Shown here in pieces: positions 1 through 5,544 of a stretch of DNA of 28,723 nucleotides. The notes under the pieces were generated by a model. It searched no databases and was not told where the DNA came from. It saw nothing but the letters and a program-made list of their open reading frames with translations. Made by a program: the position numbers and the translations under genes. Source of the stretch: a virus; IMG/VR virus record IMGVR_UViG_3300010233_000171, positions 2,052 to 30,774 of that record. One strand, 5' to 3'. Every line of letters begins with the position of its first letter. Position 1 is the stretch's first letter.

Positions 1-1
1 G

Positions 2-172
2 GATCAGGACAAGATGGAAATTGTGGCTATCGACTACGCGTCTGCTGTTGCAAAAACGCATGAGGCATGGAAGCGCAACGGATTCCGACCCACATCGCTA
101 ACCGCTAATGGCTACATGTGGTATCGCATCGACGCGGACGGAAATATTACGGATAGGAACAATCATCAGTAG
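2..172 (+). CDS. Hypothetical protein, 3' part (truncated by window edge)
   Basis: An open frame runs in from the left edge and ends at a TAG at 170-172, giving 56 residues. The visible product is mixed alpha/beta in character with an aromatic C-terminal part (GYMWYRIDADGNIT). An internal ATG at 14 has an AGGA four bases before it, so a 52-residue protein starting there is possible, but a gene that begins left of the window is more likely. I do not recognise the family. A GC-rich hairpin follows the stop closely, which suggests this is the end of a transcription unit. Confidence 0.5.
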   Translation, partial: DQDKMEIVAIDYASAVAKTHEAWKRNGFRPTSLTANGYMWYRIDADGNITDRNNHQ

Positions 173-181
173 ACCCCCGCG

Positions 182-199
182 GAAAGGCTGCGGCCTTTC
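182..199 (+). terminator. Hairpin after the first gene, possible terminator
   Basis: A perfect 7-bp stem GAAAGGC / GCCTTTC encloses a TGCG loop ten bases after the TAG of the preceding gene. No clear T-run follows (TGAAGGTGTTT), so it is a weak or factor-assisted terminator at best, or an mRNA-stabilising hairpin. Confidence 0.4.
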
Positions 200-218
200 T
201 GAAGGTGTTTAACCCGAG

Positions 219-233
219 CCAGCCGGAAGCTGG
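219..233 (+). other. Second small hairpin in the leader of the 258-659 gene
   Basis: CCAGC / GCTGG form a 5-bp stem around CGGAA. It ends about a dozen bases before the AAAAGGAG ribosome binding site (242-249). It may be part of the 5' leader of the next gene; its role is unknown. Confidence 0.25.
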
Positions 234-257
234 TAGCGAACAAAAGGAGCGGCAAAC

Positions 258-659
258 ATGACGACGAAACGTGAAATAGAAGAACGCAGGCACATGATGA
301 ACGCGCTCGAATCAATCGGTATCACGTACGAGCATCGAGACGCATTGCGCCGTATCAGTATGCAATTGCATTCGTGGTTCGAGCGTGAATGTGGCACGGA
401 TAACGGCTGTATCGAGCGCGACGAAACGACGAACAAAACCTACTGGCTTAGCTCGCACAGCATGAAGCGTTACCCAATCCGCGATATGGAAACCGGAGCA
501 AAGAATCGCCTGAATGCGATCATGGCGCAATATCCGGCACTCACGCCCTACATCCAAGGCGATTGCCGTGGAGCTGCGCTCTACATCCTGCGCCCTGGTG
601 ACGTGCCGGAAGGATGTAATGCCGAGAGTTACTACAATCGCGGAATTTGCGTTTACTAA
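258..659 (+). CDS. Conserved phage protein of unknown function (133 aa)
   Basis: The ATG is preceded by AAAAGGAG (242-249) at normal spacing, which fixes the start. The 133-residue product is soluble, with a charged helical N-terminus (residues 1-40). A C-terminal half contains YPALTPYIQGDCRG and ALYILRPGDVPEGC, a pattern I associate with a widespread conserved hypothetical protein in the early regions of proteobacterial phages. Five cysteines lie at about 45, 51, 103, 121 and 131; they do not form a clear zinc ribbon. It heads the plus-strand cluster that continues to 2423. No function can be named. Confidence 0.85.
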   Translation: MTTKREIEERRHMMNALESIGITYEHRDALRRISMQLHSWFERECGTDNGCIERDETTNKTYWLSSHSMKRYPIRDMETGAKNRLNAIMAQYPALTPYIQGDCRGAALYILRPGDVPEGCNAESYYNRGICVY

Positions 660-666
660 GAACACC

Positions 667-765
667 ATGCGTCGCCTGCTGATCCTGCTGCTCGAATGGC
701 TAGGCGATAGGGCGCAGGATGTAGTCGGGCGGATTGATCGAATCTTAACCAAGATGGGAGAATGA
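667..765 (+). CDS. Small hypothetical peptide (32 aa)
   Basis: ATG 667 opens eight bases after the previous stop and runs to the TGA at 763-765, one base before the next ATG. The peptide begins MRRLLILLLEWLGDRAQDV, a short hydrophobic leucine-rich segment followed by an amphipathic helix, so it may associate with the membrane. The ribosome binding site is poor, so expression would depend on coupling with the upstream gene. The tight fit between neighbours is the main support; the length is too short for recognition. Confidence 0.45.
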   Translation: MRRLLILLLEWLGDRAQDVVGRIDRILTKMGE

Positions 766-766
766 A

Positions 767-973
767 ATGAACCCAACCGAACGCTCCAACATCACCGACG
801 CCGAACTGATCCGGCTGAAGTCGGTCAATGCGGAGCTTGTCGCTGCTTTGAAAAAAGCCGCAATGCACCTGAGAACTGCTTTACGGGGGATTGATAACGA
901 TCACCCCATGTATAGATATTTCACTGAGGCGGAAGCGGAAGCGCGTGAAGCAATCGCTCGCGCCAAGGAGTGA
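767..973 (+). CDS. Small helical phage protein (68 aa)
   Basis: GGGAG lies six bases before ATG 767. The product is strongly helical, probably a coiled coil, with the pattern NAELVAALKKAAMHLRTALR followed by an acidic EAEAEAREAIARAKE tail. The same plan (E-L-x-A-A-L-x, a loop, then an A-R-x-A-I-x-K-x end) recurs in the 5573-5824 protein, so the two may belong to one loose family of small early phage proteins. The stop overlaps the ribosome binding site region of the exported protein gene that follows. Function is unknown. Confidence 0.75.
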   Translation: MNPTERSNITDAELIRLKSVNAELVAALKKAAMHLRTALRGIDNDHPMYRYFTEAEAEAREAIARAKE

Positions 974-975
974 AC

Positions 976-1887
976 ATGCGCCGCGCCCTCCTAGCCGCCG
1001 CCCTCTGCTTGGCTTTCCCTGCTCACGCATGGCAGGAAAGCGTAATCCTTGAGCATGACGGTATCCAGATCACGGCGAGGCAGGATCACGCCTACGTCAT
1101 AACCTCGCTCGTCAAAGGTGGATGGGAATATGTAAATACCTTCGCGGTCGGGGCTGATATTCAATTCGCATGGGCGCATCATAACTCTGAGTGCTGGAAT
1201 CCGACTGAAGGGGGTAACGTATGGGATGCTGACGGCACAAGCAGTCGCCCTATCGAATCCTGGACCGGCAAGGATGGCCGCACCTACTGGCACTCAGGCA
1301 ACGGTGGCAGAGAGCATCACGATACGCGCAGGATTAGGAATTCGCTATTGACCGCCACAGACGCGGCTTATTGGCTTATGCCAGGTCAGCCATACGCCAA
1401 TGGACCATGCTTGACCGGGCCTGCCTCAATGCGCGAGGGGAACCTGATCTACAAGGAAGTGACGATTGAGGATCAGACGATCGTGCGCTTCGATAGCATG
1501 TTTGTCCTGCCTCGCGTGGCCATTCCGCCCGTTGAGTTCGAGTTCCCTACGGCATACATGCCGCCTGAAATGAGCGTATTCCGCACGTACGATGTACCCC
1601 GGGGAGTCCTATCCACGCCATTATACACCTCGGGCGATTACGTTCGCTACACGCCGGACCCGGTGATCGCCTGCACGCCTGACGGACTGCATTGCCTGGG
1701 GCAGTGGTCGCCTATGCCTGGAACCTTGTATGGGCGATACTACATCGCAGGCTTGACCGCCAAGACGAACTGCCAGAGCTACCAATTCGAGCCGCTACCG
1801 GCAGGCAATTACGAGTTCCGATGTTATGTCGTGGTCGGGACTCTAATCGAAGTAACCGCAGCAATCACTCAACTTAAAGGACAATGA
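976..1887 (+). CDS. Exported cysteine-containing protein of unknown function (303 aa)
   Basis: ATG 976 is chosen over the GTG at 970 because AAGGAG (965-970) lies five bases before it. The N-terminus is a clear Sec signal peptide: RR, a hydrophobic core LLAAALCLAF, then PAHA before W, so cleavage after AHA is predicted. The mature part (about 283 residues) is rich in Trp, Tyr and Gly. It has six cysteines (in SECWNP, GPCLTG, IACTPDGLHCLGQ, TNCQSY and FRCYV), consistent with disulphide bonding in the periplasm. No catalytic signature or lipobox is visible. An exported protein among early genes is unusual and fits a moron that alters the host envelope or excludes other phages; this is inference. 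A diverged copy of its last 22 codons lies downstream at 2054-2119. Confidence 0.85.
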   Translation: MRRALLAAALCLAFPAHAWQESVILEHDGIQITARQDHAYVITSLVKGGWEYVNTFAVGADIQFAWAHHNSECWNPTEGGNVWDADGTSSRPIESWTGKDGRTYWHSGNGGREHHDTRRIRNSLLTATDAAYWLMPGQPYANGPCLTGPASMREGNLIYKEVTIEDQTIVRFDSMFVLPRVAIPPVEFEFPTAYMPPEMSVFRTYDVPRGVLSTPLYTSGDYVRYTPDPVIACTPDGLHCLGQWSPMPGTLYGRYYIAGLTAKTNCQSYQFEPLPAGNYEFRCYVVVGTLIEVTAAITQLKGQ

Positions 1888-1888
1888 A

Positions 1889-2053
1889 ATGAACGGAGAA
1901 GAAGCGATCAAGAGATTGGTCGAGTGCCAAAATAATGGAGATACTGAATTAGCTCACAGCAGCGCCGACGATGTGTTATGCGAATTGCTGCAAACGCTCG
2001 GTTATAGCGATGTCGTGGAAGCGTGGGGTAAGGTAGACAAATGGTATGCCTAA
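1889..2053 (+). CDS. Small hypothetical protein (54 aa)
   Basis: ATG 1889 starts one base after the TGA of the exported protein gene, with AAAGGA (1876-1881) as ribosome binding site. The product, MNGEEAIKRLVEC then two further predicted helices ending VEAWGKVDKWYA, is a small acidic helical protein that I cannot assign. The gene is bracketed by the real 3' end of the upstream gene (1819-1887) and a diverged copy of that end (2054-2119). That copy continues in the same frame directly after this gene's TAA. This suggests the gene arrived by recombination between related gene tails. Confidence 0.7.
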   Translation: MNGEEAIKRLVECQNNGDTELAHSSADDVLCELLQTLGYSDVVEAWGKVDKWYA

Positions 2054-2119
2054 CGCTACATCGCAGTCGGGACATTGGGTGAAGTGACCCAAGCCATATC
2101 AAAACTTGCGGGCAAATGA
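2054..2119 (+). pseudogene. Relic of a second exported-protein gene (3' end only)
   Basis: Read in the frame that follows the TAA at 2051-2053, this stretch encodes RYIAVGTLGEVTQAISKLAG, K and a TGA stop. It aligns with the C-terminus of the 976-1887 protein (R-C-Y-V-V-V-G-T-L-I-E-V-T-A-A-I-T-Q-L-K-G-Q), with 13 of 21 aligned residues identical and one residue gapped. Many differences are synonymous (TAT/TAC, ACT/ACA, CTA/TTG, GTA/GTG, GGA/GGC), so the copy diverged under protein-level selection before losing the rest of its gene. It has no start of its own and looks like a recombination scar. Its TGA overlaps the next gene's ATG. Confidence 0.65.
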
Positions 2120-2310
2120 TGCGATTCAAGGAATTGGTATTGCGTGAGTTCCCGTCAGCCTATTTCGACCGGCCAACGAGAGAAATTCGCATTTACACTG
2201 AGGGCATATGCCTTGGCAGGGGCAATCTTAACTACAAGGACTTGGAGCAAAGCGCGTGGAAAGACGCATACAAGTATATCCGGCGATCAGGATATTGCGA
2301 CGCACCATGA
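2116..2310 (+). CDS. Small hypothetical protein (64 aa)
   Basis: ATG 2116 overlaps the TGA that ends the relic upstream (ATGA); a second ATG at 2119 is an alternative start. The protein has an N-terminal helix (MRFKELVLREFPSAY), a short strand pair (EIRIYTEGICLG) and a C-terminal helix (SAWKDAYKYI), a compact alpha/beta arrangement seen in many small phage early proteins. It ends with an ATGA overlap with the next membrane peptide, so translation is probably coupled. I do not recognise a named family. Confidence 0.75.
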   Translation: MMRFKELVLREFPSAYFDRPTREIRIYTEGICLGRGNLNYKDLEQSAWKDAYKYIRRSGYCDAP

Positions 2311-2423
2311 AACTAAACGATAAAACAACGGCAATTTTGTCAGGTATCGCCATCTGGATAATGCTAATGCTATCCGTCTGTGTTGGGATTGTGGTAGCTC
2401 TTTGGATCAAATACGCGATTTAG
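2307..2423 (+). CDS. Single-pass membrane peptide (38 aa)
   Basis: ATG 2307 overlaps the preceding TGA as ATGA. After a short polar head (MKLNDKTT) the rest is one long hydrophobic segment (from AILSGIAIWIMLML to VVALWIKYAI), so this is an inner-membrane peptide. It is the last gene of the left plus-strand cluster, and the next gene is convergent on the minus strand. The role is unknown; similar small peptides are common in phage early regions. Confidence 0.65.
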   Translation: MKLNDKTTAILSGIAIWIMLMLSVCVGIVVALWIKYAI

Positions 2424-2460
2424 CCCATTTTGCGGCCAATGAACTCGGACACGGAGTTTC

Positions 2461-2479
2461 CCGTAGCGTGCGGCTACGG
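2461..2479. terminator. Hairpin between convergent genes, possible bidirectional terminator
   Basis: CCGTAGC / GCTACGG form a perfect 7-bp stem with a GTGCG loop inside the 118-base gap between the plus-strand cluster (ends 2423) and the minus-strand block (ends 2542). The position fits a shared terminator. Neither side has a T-run, so intrinsic termination is not certain. Nothing else is seen in the gap. Confidence 0.4.
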
Positions 2480-2541
2480 CGATCCTGAGCGATTTGGGGG
2501 CATTTTGAGGCTGGTTTGTCAGAACAGGTCGCTGGCTGTTG

Positions 2542-3021
2542 TCAAGCGGGAACGTCAACGTATTCCCGCTTCGGGGTGTATGGAAATACGACAGCCACGC
2601 GGCTTTTTCCGTTTGTGTAGCAGCCACCATTAGGCTCTCGGAAAATTCGACCTTCTATATCGTAGGCTTCGCCGTTTTCCTTAAAGACATGGGAACAACG
2701 GTTATTCTGAAATACTCCGTCTCCGACTTCGTTCCATTCTTCGTCAACGCCGGTTAGCGGGCCTATGGGCTCAAATAATGCCAGCGCCTTGAACACATTT
2801 GCACAATATGGAGCACTTGACCCGGAGTGGCCTTGGAGAGAAAAGACCACTAATAGCTCATTCAGGTTGTCTTGTATCCAGCGATTCGGCCCATCCTTTT
2901 CTTGTGGATCGTATCCTTGTGCTTTCAGTTCTCGTCTAGCATGAGAAAAATAGTTGCTGTGAGAATGCCGAATCAAAATATGCAACAGGTAAAGTGTGAA
3001 TTTCTCAATCAGTCTAATCAT
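2542..3021 (-). CDS. Conserved phage protein of unknown function (159 aa)
   Basis: ATG 3021 is preferred to the TTG at 3024 because AGGAG (complement of 3029-3033) lies seven bases upstream. The N-terminus is helical. The central and C-terminal parts carry LLVVFSLQGHSGSSAP, ALFEPIGPLTG, RCSHVFKENGEAYDI and FREPNGGCYTNGKS, a pattern I recognise as a widespread conserved phage protein without known function. It is the last gene of the minus-strand block and has its own good ribosome binding site after a 52-base gap, so it may be expressed somewhat separately. The upstream sequence CTTAGGAGAAA recurs before two late genes (starts at 22741 and 22966). Confidence 0.85.
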   Translation of the reverse strand: MIRLIEKFTLYLLHILIRHSHSNYFSHARRELKAQGYDPQEKDGPNRWIQDNLNELLVVFSLQGHSGSSAPYCANVFKALALFEPIGPLTGVDEEWNEVGDGVFQNNRCSHVFKENGEAYDIEGRIFREPNGGCYTNGKSRVAVVFPYTPKREYVDVPA

Positions 3022-3073
3022 CAATTTTCTCCTAAGTTTGTTTAAACCCCCTTCGCCCGCGTGTTAAGCCAGA

Positions 3074-3322
3074 TCAGAATGGGATGTGGTCCACAGACTC
3101 ATCGCATTTGTAGCGATGTCCGCAATCAGGGCACTTGTGCGGGAAGAGTCTGCGCGGATGAAATTTCCAACAAAACGACTTGAACCTTGCATACCTCGTG
3201 TCTCCCACCAAATCGCTATACTCAATGTATTGCCCGCATCGCATACAAGTCACAGCGTCAGGCGGCGTAGGGTCCTGCGGATGAATCTCGCATCCGAACC
3301 ACCAGCATCTAAGGTTAGGCAT
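3074..3322 (-). CDS. Small zinc-binding protein (82 aa)
   Basis: Eight cysteines are arranged as C6-x4-C11, C26-M-R-C29 and C64-P-D-C67 with C73, plus C51. The CxxC pairs CMRCG and CPDCGHRYKC strongly suggest one or two structural zinc sites. The N-terminal WWFGCEIHP and the YSDLVGDTRY segment are typical of a small conserved phage protein of unknown function. The start ATG follows a weak AGGGCG and lies eight bases after the stop of the upstream gene, so translation is probably coupled. It may bind nucleic acid or act as a protein adaptor; nothing catalytic is visible. Confidence 0.8.
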   Translation of the reverse strand: MPNLRCWWFGCEIHPQDPTPPDAVTCMRCGQYIEYSDLVGDTRYARFKSFCWKFHPRRLFPHKCPDCGHRYKCDESVDHIPF

Positions 3323-3330
3323 ACTTCGCC

Positions 3331-3558
3331 CTATCCAGCATTGAAACTAGCGAGGATGACACCGGATTTGGTGCCTGCTACTGCTTCCCCGATTAGCTCT
3401 GCCTTGACCCATTTCGGAGAATTGCACCAGCTTTCGCTGTTCCAATTCCTACGAGGATGGATAGTTTTAGCTGCTGCCTCTGTTTCAGCAGCAACAACCG
3501 CTGAATCGTAGGTATCATATCCATCCACCACGTCTTGACTAATTCGCCAGAGTTTCAT
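3331..3558 (-). CDS. Conserved small phage protein (75 aa)
   Basis: The product begins MKLWRISQDVVDGYDTYDSA and contains AAETEAAAKTIHP and a C-terminal GVILASFNAG. This is the pattern of a widespread small phage protein of unknown function that usually starts at MKL. I therefore choose ATG 3558, which has AAAGG six bases upstream, over the in-frame ATG at 3579 that would add seven residues. It overlaps the end of the winged-helix gene by 20 bases. The fold reads as alternating strands and one helix; no catalytic residues stand out. Confidence 0.8.
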   Translation of the reverse strand: MKLWRISQDVVDGYDTYDSAVVAAETEAAAKTIHPRRNWNSESWCNSPKWVKAELIGEAVAGTKSGVILASFNAG

Positions 3559-3937
3559 ACCTAGCCTTTGCCAATTCATTTGCCTTCAGGATTTCCCTTG
3601 CGATGGAGTGCCGAAATGTCGGCGGCGTCTTTCCGTTAGGATTTCTCCACTTGCCCGTTGGCCTGTCCGTCAGCACGTATGCTTGACCGTTGCCAATACG
3701 CGGCTTTCGGATAATCCCCGAGCGCACCATGCAGGATACGGCGTTGGATATGCTTCCGGAGCGTATCTCAGGATGCGCCAAGCGTATCTGCTGCTGCGTG
3801 GCAGAGCCGTGCTGCTCGAAATAGGCAAGGACGACTTCGCGTATTCCGGTGTGACCGTTGTTGCTGGAATTTGGAGACTCGGTATATTTGCGGGTGCGGG
3901 CGGCACCATTGATGCGGCCTTGCTCGTGGCTGGTCAT
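3539..3937 (-). CDS. Winged helix-turn-helix DNA-binding protein (132 aa)
   Basis: ATG 3937 overlaps the stop of the upstream Lar-like gene as ATGA; a longer in-frame reading exists but its extra N-terminus lies over that gene and has no start signal. Residues 31-90 read as a winged helix: helix 1 IREVVLAYFEQHG, helix 2 TQQQIRLAHPE, recognition helix SGSISNAVSCMVRSG, then a wing IIRKPRIGNGQAYVLT. The N-terminal 30 residues are polar and probably disordered; the C-terminal part (106-132) is basic and helical. A role as a transcription regulator of early phage genes is likely. Partners and target sites are unknown. Confidence 0.8.
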   Translation of the reverse strand: MTSHEQGRINGAARTRKYTESPNSSNNGHTGIREVVLAYFEQHGSATQQQIRLAHPEIRSGSISNAVSCMVRSGIIRKPRIGNGQAYVLTDRPTGKWRNPNGKTPPTFRHSIAREILKANELAKARYETLAN

Positions 3938-4227
3938 GGCATTACTCTGAAATGTGGCTTGCACCCGCACTGATGGCGCACAACGCGAAACTTTCCGTTG
4001 GCTGTAGCAACACCAGGTTTCAGAGTAACGCAAACATGATCTAGTGCCCCGTGCTCTGGAAACCTTGTATTCCATGCTTCTATTGCTGCGTTAATCGACA
4101 TGCGAATTATGAGCGCGTCACATGATGAACATTCCGCGCAAACTGTTTTTCCTTGTTTCAAAATGGCGTGAGCGTTGCAAAATGGGCATGGAAGCAAACG
4201 ATAGCCCGTAAGTATTTTCGTGCTCAT
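3934..4227 (-). CDS. Lar-like restriction-alleviation family zinc protein (97 aa)
   Basis: The N-terminal half carries the Lar-type layout: LLPCPFCNAHAIL with C14 and C17, then C33-S-S-C36, then INAAIEAWNTR (45-55). Rac prophage Lar of E. coli, the family's named member, relieves type I restriction, but many phage homologues are untested. Residues 56-97 form an extra segment with three more cysteines (VCVTLK, HQCGCK) not needed for the basic domain. The gene sits between a nuclease and a winged-helix regulator with ATGA overlaps on both sides, so the three are translated together. Family assignment is from the zinc pattern; the anti-restriction role is inference. Confidence 0.75.
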   Translation of the reverse strand: MSTKILTGYRLLPCPFCNAHAILKQGKTVCAECSSCDALIIRMSINAAIEAWNTRFPEHGALDHVCVTLKPGVATANGKFRVVRHQCGCKPHFRVMP

Positions 4228-4694
4228 GACATTAGCGCCAATTGGATTTTGCTCACAGCATGTCCGCTCGTGACCATTTCGGTTGTGAATCTCAATAGAC
4301 GCCAGCCTGCAAGCGACAAAGAATTGTATTTGAACATATCATCCGCGAAGCCTTGCCCCCGCTGGTGTCTGCCTTGCGTCCATTGGCCTCCTTCAATTTC
4401 CACGGCAAACTTTTCCTTGCACCACGCGAAGTCAACTTTCCAGCGCCTAGTGGGATGAAACTTGTATTCCCGCACCCAACCGGTTATGCCTGCTAACTTC
4501 AGTTGGAACGCAAGCATTTCCTCGCCTTTGCTTGGCTGCTTTATTCGCTTCGGCGCATTGACTGCTATGTTGTGCGCCATCTCGCCTTCCATGTTCCGGC
4601 GCAGATAGCCTCCAGGTTTCCATGCTTTCGCCAGCGCGTTTTTCGTCTGGAGGATGCGGTATTGATCTTCGGTTAGCACGCGAGGTTTGCTCAC
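4224..4694 (-). CDS. PD-(D/E)XK-like endonuclease, DUF559/Vsr-like (156 aa)
   Basis: Start GTG 4694 is supported by GGAGG a few bases upstream and a GTGA overlap with the preceding gene's stop. Residues 55-140 show a Vsr/DUF559-type nuclease core: SKGEEMLAFQLKLAGI with E58/E59, then WKVDFAW with D88, AVEIEGGQW with E99 and E101, and GWRLLRFTTEMV as the last strand. The N-terminal 50 residues are basic and may bind DNA. Phage proteins of this kind could act in DNA repair, recombination intermediates or host DNA attack. Metal-dependent cleavage is inferred from the D88/E101 pair; a lysine after the acidic pair is not obvious, so the active site is tentative. Confidence 0.75.
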   Translation of the reverse strand: MSKPRVLTEDQYRILQTKNALAKAWKPGGYLRRNMEGEMAHNIAVNAPKRIKQPSKGEEMLAFQLKLAGITGWVREYKFHPTRRWKVDFAWCKEKFAVEIEGGQWTQGRHQRGQGFADDMFKYNSLSLAGWRLLRFTTEMVTSGHAVSKIQLALMS

Positions 4695-4867
4695 AGCCAG
4701 CCTCCAGCGCGAAGTGCTGCCACCATCGCTTTGTAATCAGACCATCGCACAGGATCACCCATATACATTTTCGCAGCAGCCTCTATCACGGCAACCATCT
4801 GCCGGTAGCGCAGCATGGCTTGAGGTTTCCCGGCGCACGCTTGGCGCAACGCTTCGTCGGGGGTCAT
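4691..4867 (-). CDS. Small hypothetical protein (58 aa)
   Basis: ATG 4867 is preceded by GGAAAG, and the TGA at 4691-4693 overlaps the GTG start of the nuclease gene. The product starts MTPDEALRQACAGKPQAMLR and continues with helical, alanine-rich segments (VAVIEAAAKMYMGD, YKAMVAALRAGGWL). It is a small all-helical protein with no recognised family. The frame stays open upstream to 4915, so a longer form with an unusual start is possible. It fills the otherwise empty space between two well-supported genes. Confidence 0.65.
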   Translation of the reverse strand: MTPDEALRQACAGKPQAMLRYRQMVAVIEAAAKMYMGDPVRWSDYKAMVAALRAGGWL

Positions 4868-4886
4868 TTGGACTTTCCGTTGCGCT

Positions 4887-5312
4887 TCATGCCGCGCCTC
4901 GTGTGCGACGAAAACTCATGATATCTTCCCTCTGCTTCCAGTAATCAACACGCTGTTGCTCGGTTTTCTGAATGGCAGCTCGCTTATCGTATTTTGGTTT
5001 CGGCGTTGGCTTAGTCTTTGCGACTGGTTTACCATGAGATGCCATCACGTGAGCAAAGGTTATCGGCTTCCAGATACCAATGATGACCATGCCCTCGTCG
5101 TATTTAGGATCAAAGTCAGGCTCGGCATAGAAGGCAAATTTTGTTTCCGCGTGCTCGCAACGGCCTTGCTCAACCATTCTTGCCTTGTAGGTCGGCAGAC
5201 AATCGGTGCAGTGCTGAGAGTGCAGGTCTTTCCTGGCTGTCGTGGTGCGCCATAAGTGATAATCCGTCCACGATGAAAAACATGGTGGAAATGTTTGGTC
5301 TGCATTGTCCAT
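4887..5312 (-). CDS. Conserved phage protein with putative zinc site (141 aa)
   Basis: The N-terminal half reads as a small zinc-binding module: SSWTDYHLWRTTT, then HC35-T-D-C38, ARMVEQGRC52-E-H54. This resembles a family of phage proteins with the CxDC...Y-x-x-R-M-x-x-x-G-R-C-x-H layout. The C-terminal third (from about residue 94) is rich in Lys, Pro and Arg and ends in a basic helix, a plausible nucleic-acid contact. No ribosome binding site is evident before ATG 5312, nine bases after the HTH gene's stop, so reinitiation is likely. Function is unknown. Confidence 0.75.
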   Translation of the reverse strand: MDNADQTFPPCFSSWTDYHLWRTTTARKDLHSQHCTDCLPTYKARMVEQGRCEHAETKFAFYAEPDFDPKYDEGMVIIGIWKPITFAHVMASHGKPVAKTKPTPKPKYDKRAAIQKTEQQRVDYWKQREDIMSFRRTRGAA

Positions 5313-5321
5313 AATGAAGCG

Positions 5322-5483
5322 TCAGTCATGCTTGGCTTTCGTGCCGTTGATTATCTGCTGAACGCGTTGAGGCGTAATATCATACTTTTTTGCAATCTGC
5401 GTAAATGTCCACTTTTTATCACGCAAACTCATCATTTGCCGTTTCCGATCAGAGAACATCTTTACTAATTTCTCATAGTCCAT
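5322..5483 (-). CDS. Small helix-turn-helix protein (53 aa), candidate switch regulator
   Basis: I choose ATG 5483 over ATG 5525 because a promoter (TTGACA / AACAAT) predicts transcription starting near 5509, between the two, and because the extra 14 codons lie in a 13-bp tandem repeat. Residues 25-46, WTFTQIAKKYDITPQRVQQI plus IN, form a classical HTH that resembles sigma region 4 or resolvase-type motifs; the preceding helix (KLVKMFSDRKRQMMSLR) is basic. There is no clear ribosome binding site, so expression may be low or from a short leader. It is the first gene of the minus-strand block and faces the tandem repeat, so autoregulation or control of the divergent operon is a reasonable inference. 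Confidence 0.75.
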   Translation of the reverse strand: MDYEKLVKMFSDRKRQMMSLRDKKWTFTQIAKKYDITPQRVQQIINGTKAKHD

Positions 5484-5493
5484 ATTTATTTGC

Positions 5494-5519
5494 ACAAGGG
5501 GTATTGACAAGGGGTATTG
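5494..5519. repeat. Perfect 13-bp tandem repeat, candidate operator
   Basis: ACAAGGGGTATTG occurs twice head to tail (5494-5506 and 5507-5519). The junction of the copies creates the TTGACA that acts as the rightward -35 box, and the second copy covers part of the leftward -10 box. Such placement is expected for a two-site operator that controls both promoters. It is too short and too few in number to be a replication iteron array. Confidence 0.7.
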
Positions 5520-5533
5520 TTTCATGTTACAGT
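5504..5533 (+). promoter_or_regulatory. Rightward promoter for the 5573 gene cluster
   Basis: TTGACA (5504-5509), an 18-base spacer and TACAGT (5528-5533, four of six consensus) lie about 40 bases before ATG 5573, which has GGAG at 5563-5566. The -35 is formed at the junction of the 13-bp tandem repeat. The core overlaps the leftward promoter at 5516-5533. Confidence 0.5.
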
Positions 5534-5544
5534 TCGTTTGTCAA
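5516..5544 (-). promoter_or_regulatory. Leftward promoter for the minus-strand block
   Basis: On the minus strand TTGACA (complement of 5539-5544) is a perfect -35. It is followed after exactly 17 bases by AACAAT (complement of 5516-5521; four of six match the -10 consensus). Transcription would start near 5509, about 26 bases before ATG 5483 of the HTH gene. It overlaps the rightward promoter, so simultaneous use is unlikely. Confidence 0.6.

Noticed and set aside
312-776. 154-codon open frame on the minus strand over the 258-659 gene
   Set aside because: It lies opposite a gene with a good ribosome binding site and conserved motifs, has unlikely composition, and has no start signal.
2424-2541. 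Short open frames across the convergent gap
   Set aside because: No ribosome binding site, and they only extend as antisense of the 2542-3021 gene; the gap holds just the 2461-2479 hairpin.
3025-3073. Palindromic GTTTAAAC in the gap between two minus-strand genes as a possible regulatory site
   Set aside because: An 8-base palindrome alone is expected by chance and has no second copy or promoter context.
4864-4890. Eight-codon frame MKRNGKSK on the minus strand linking the stop of the 4887-5312 gene to the ATG at 4867
   Set aside because: It overlaps both stop and start signals neatly, but it is too short to support as a gene and there is no evidence that it is translated.
5484-5525. Longer HTH protein starting at ATG 5525
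   Set aside because: The extra codons cover a 13-bp tandem repeat (not a multiple of three) and the leftward -10 box; the predicted transcript starts downstream of this ATG.
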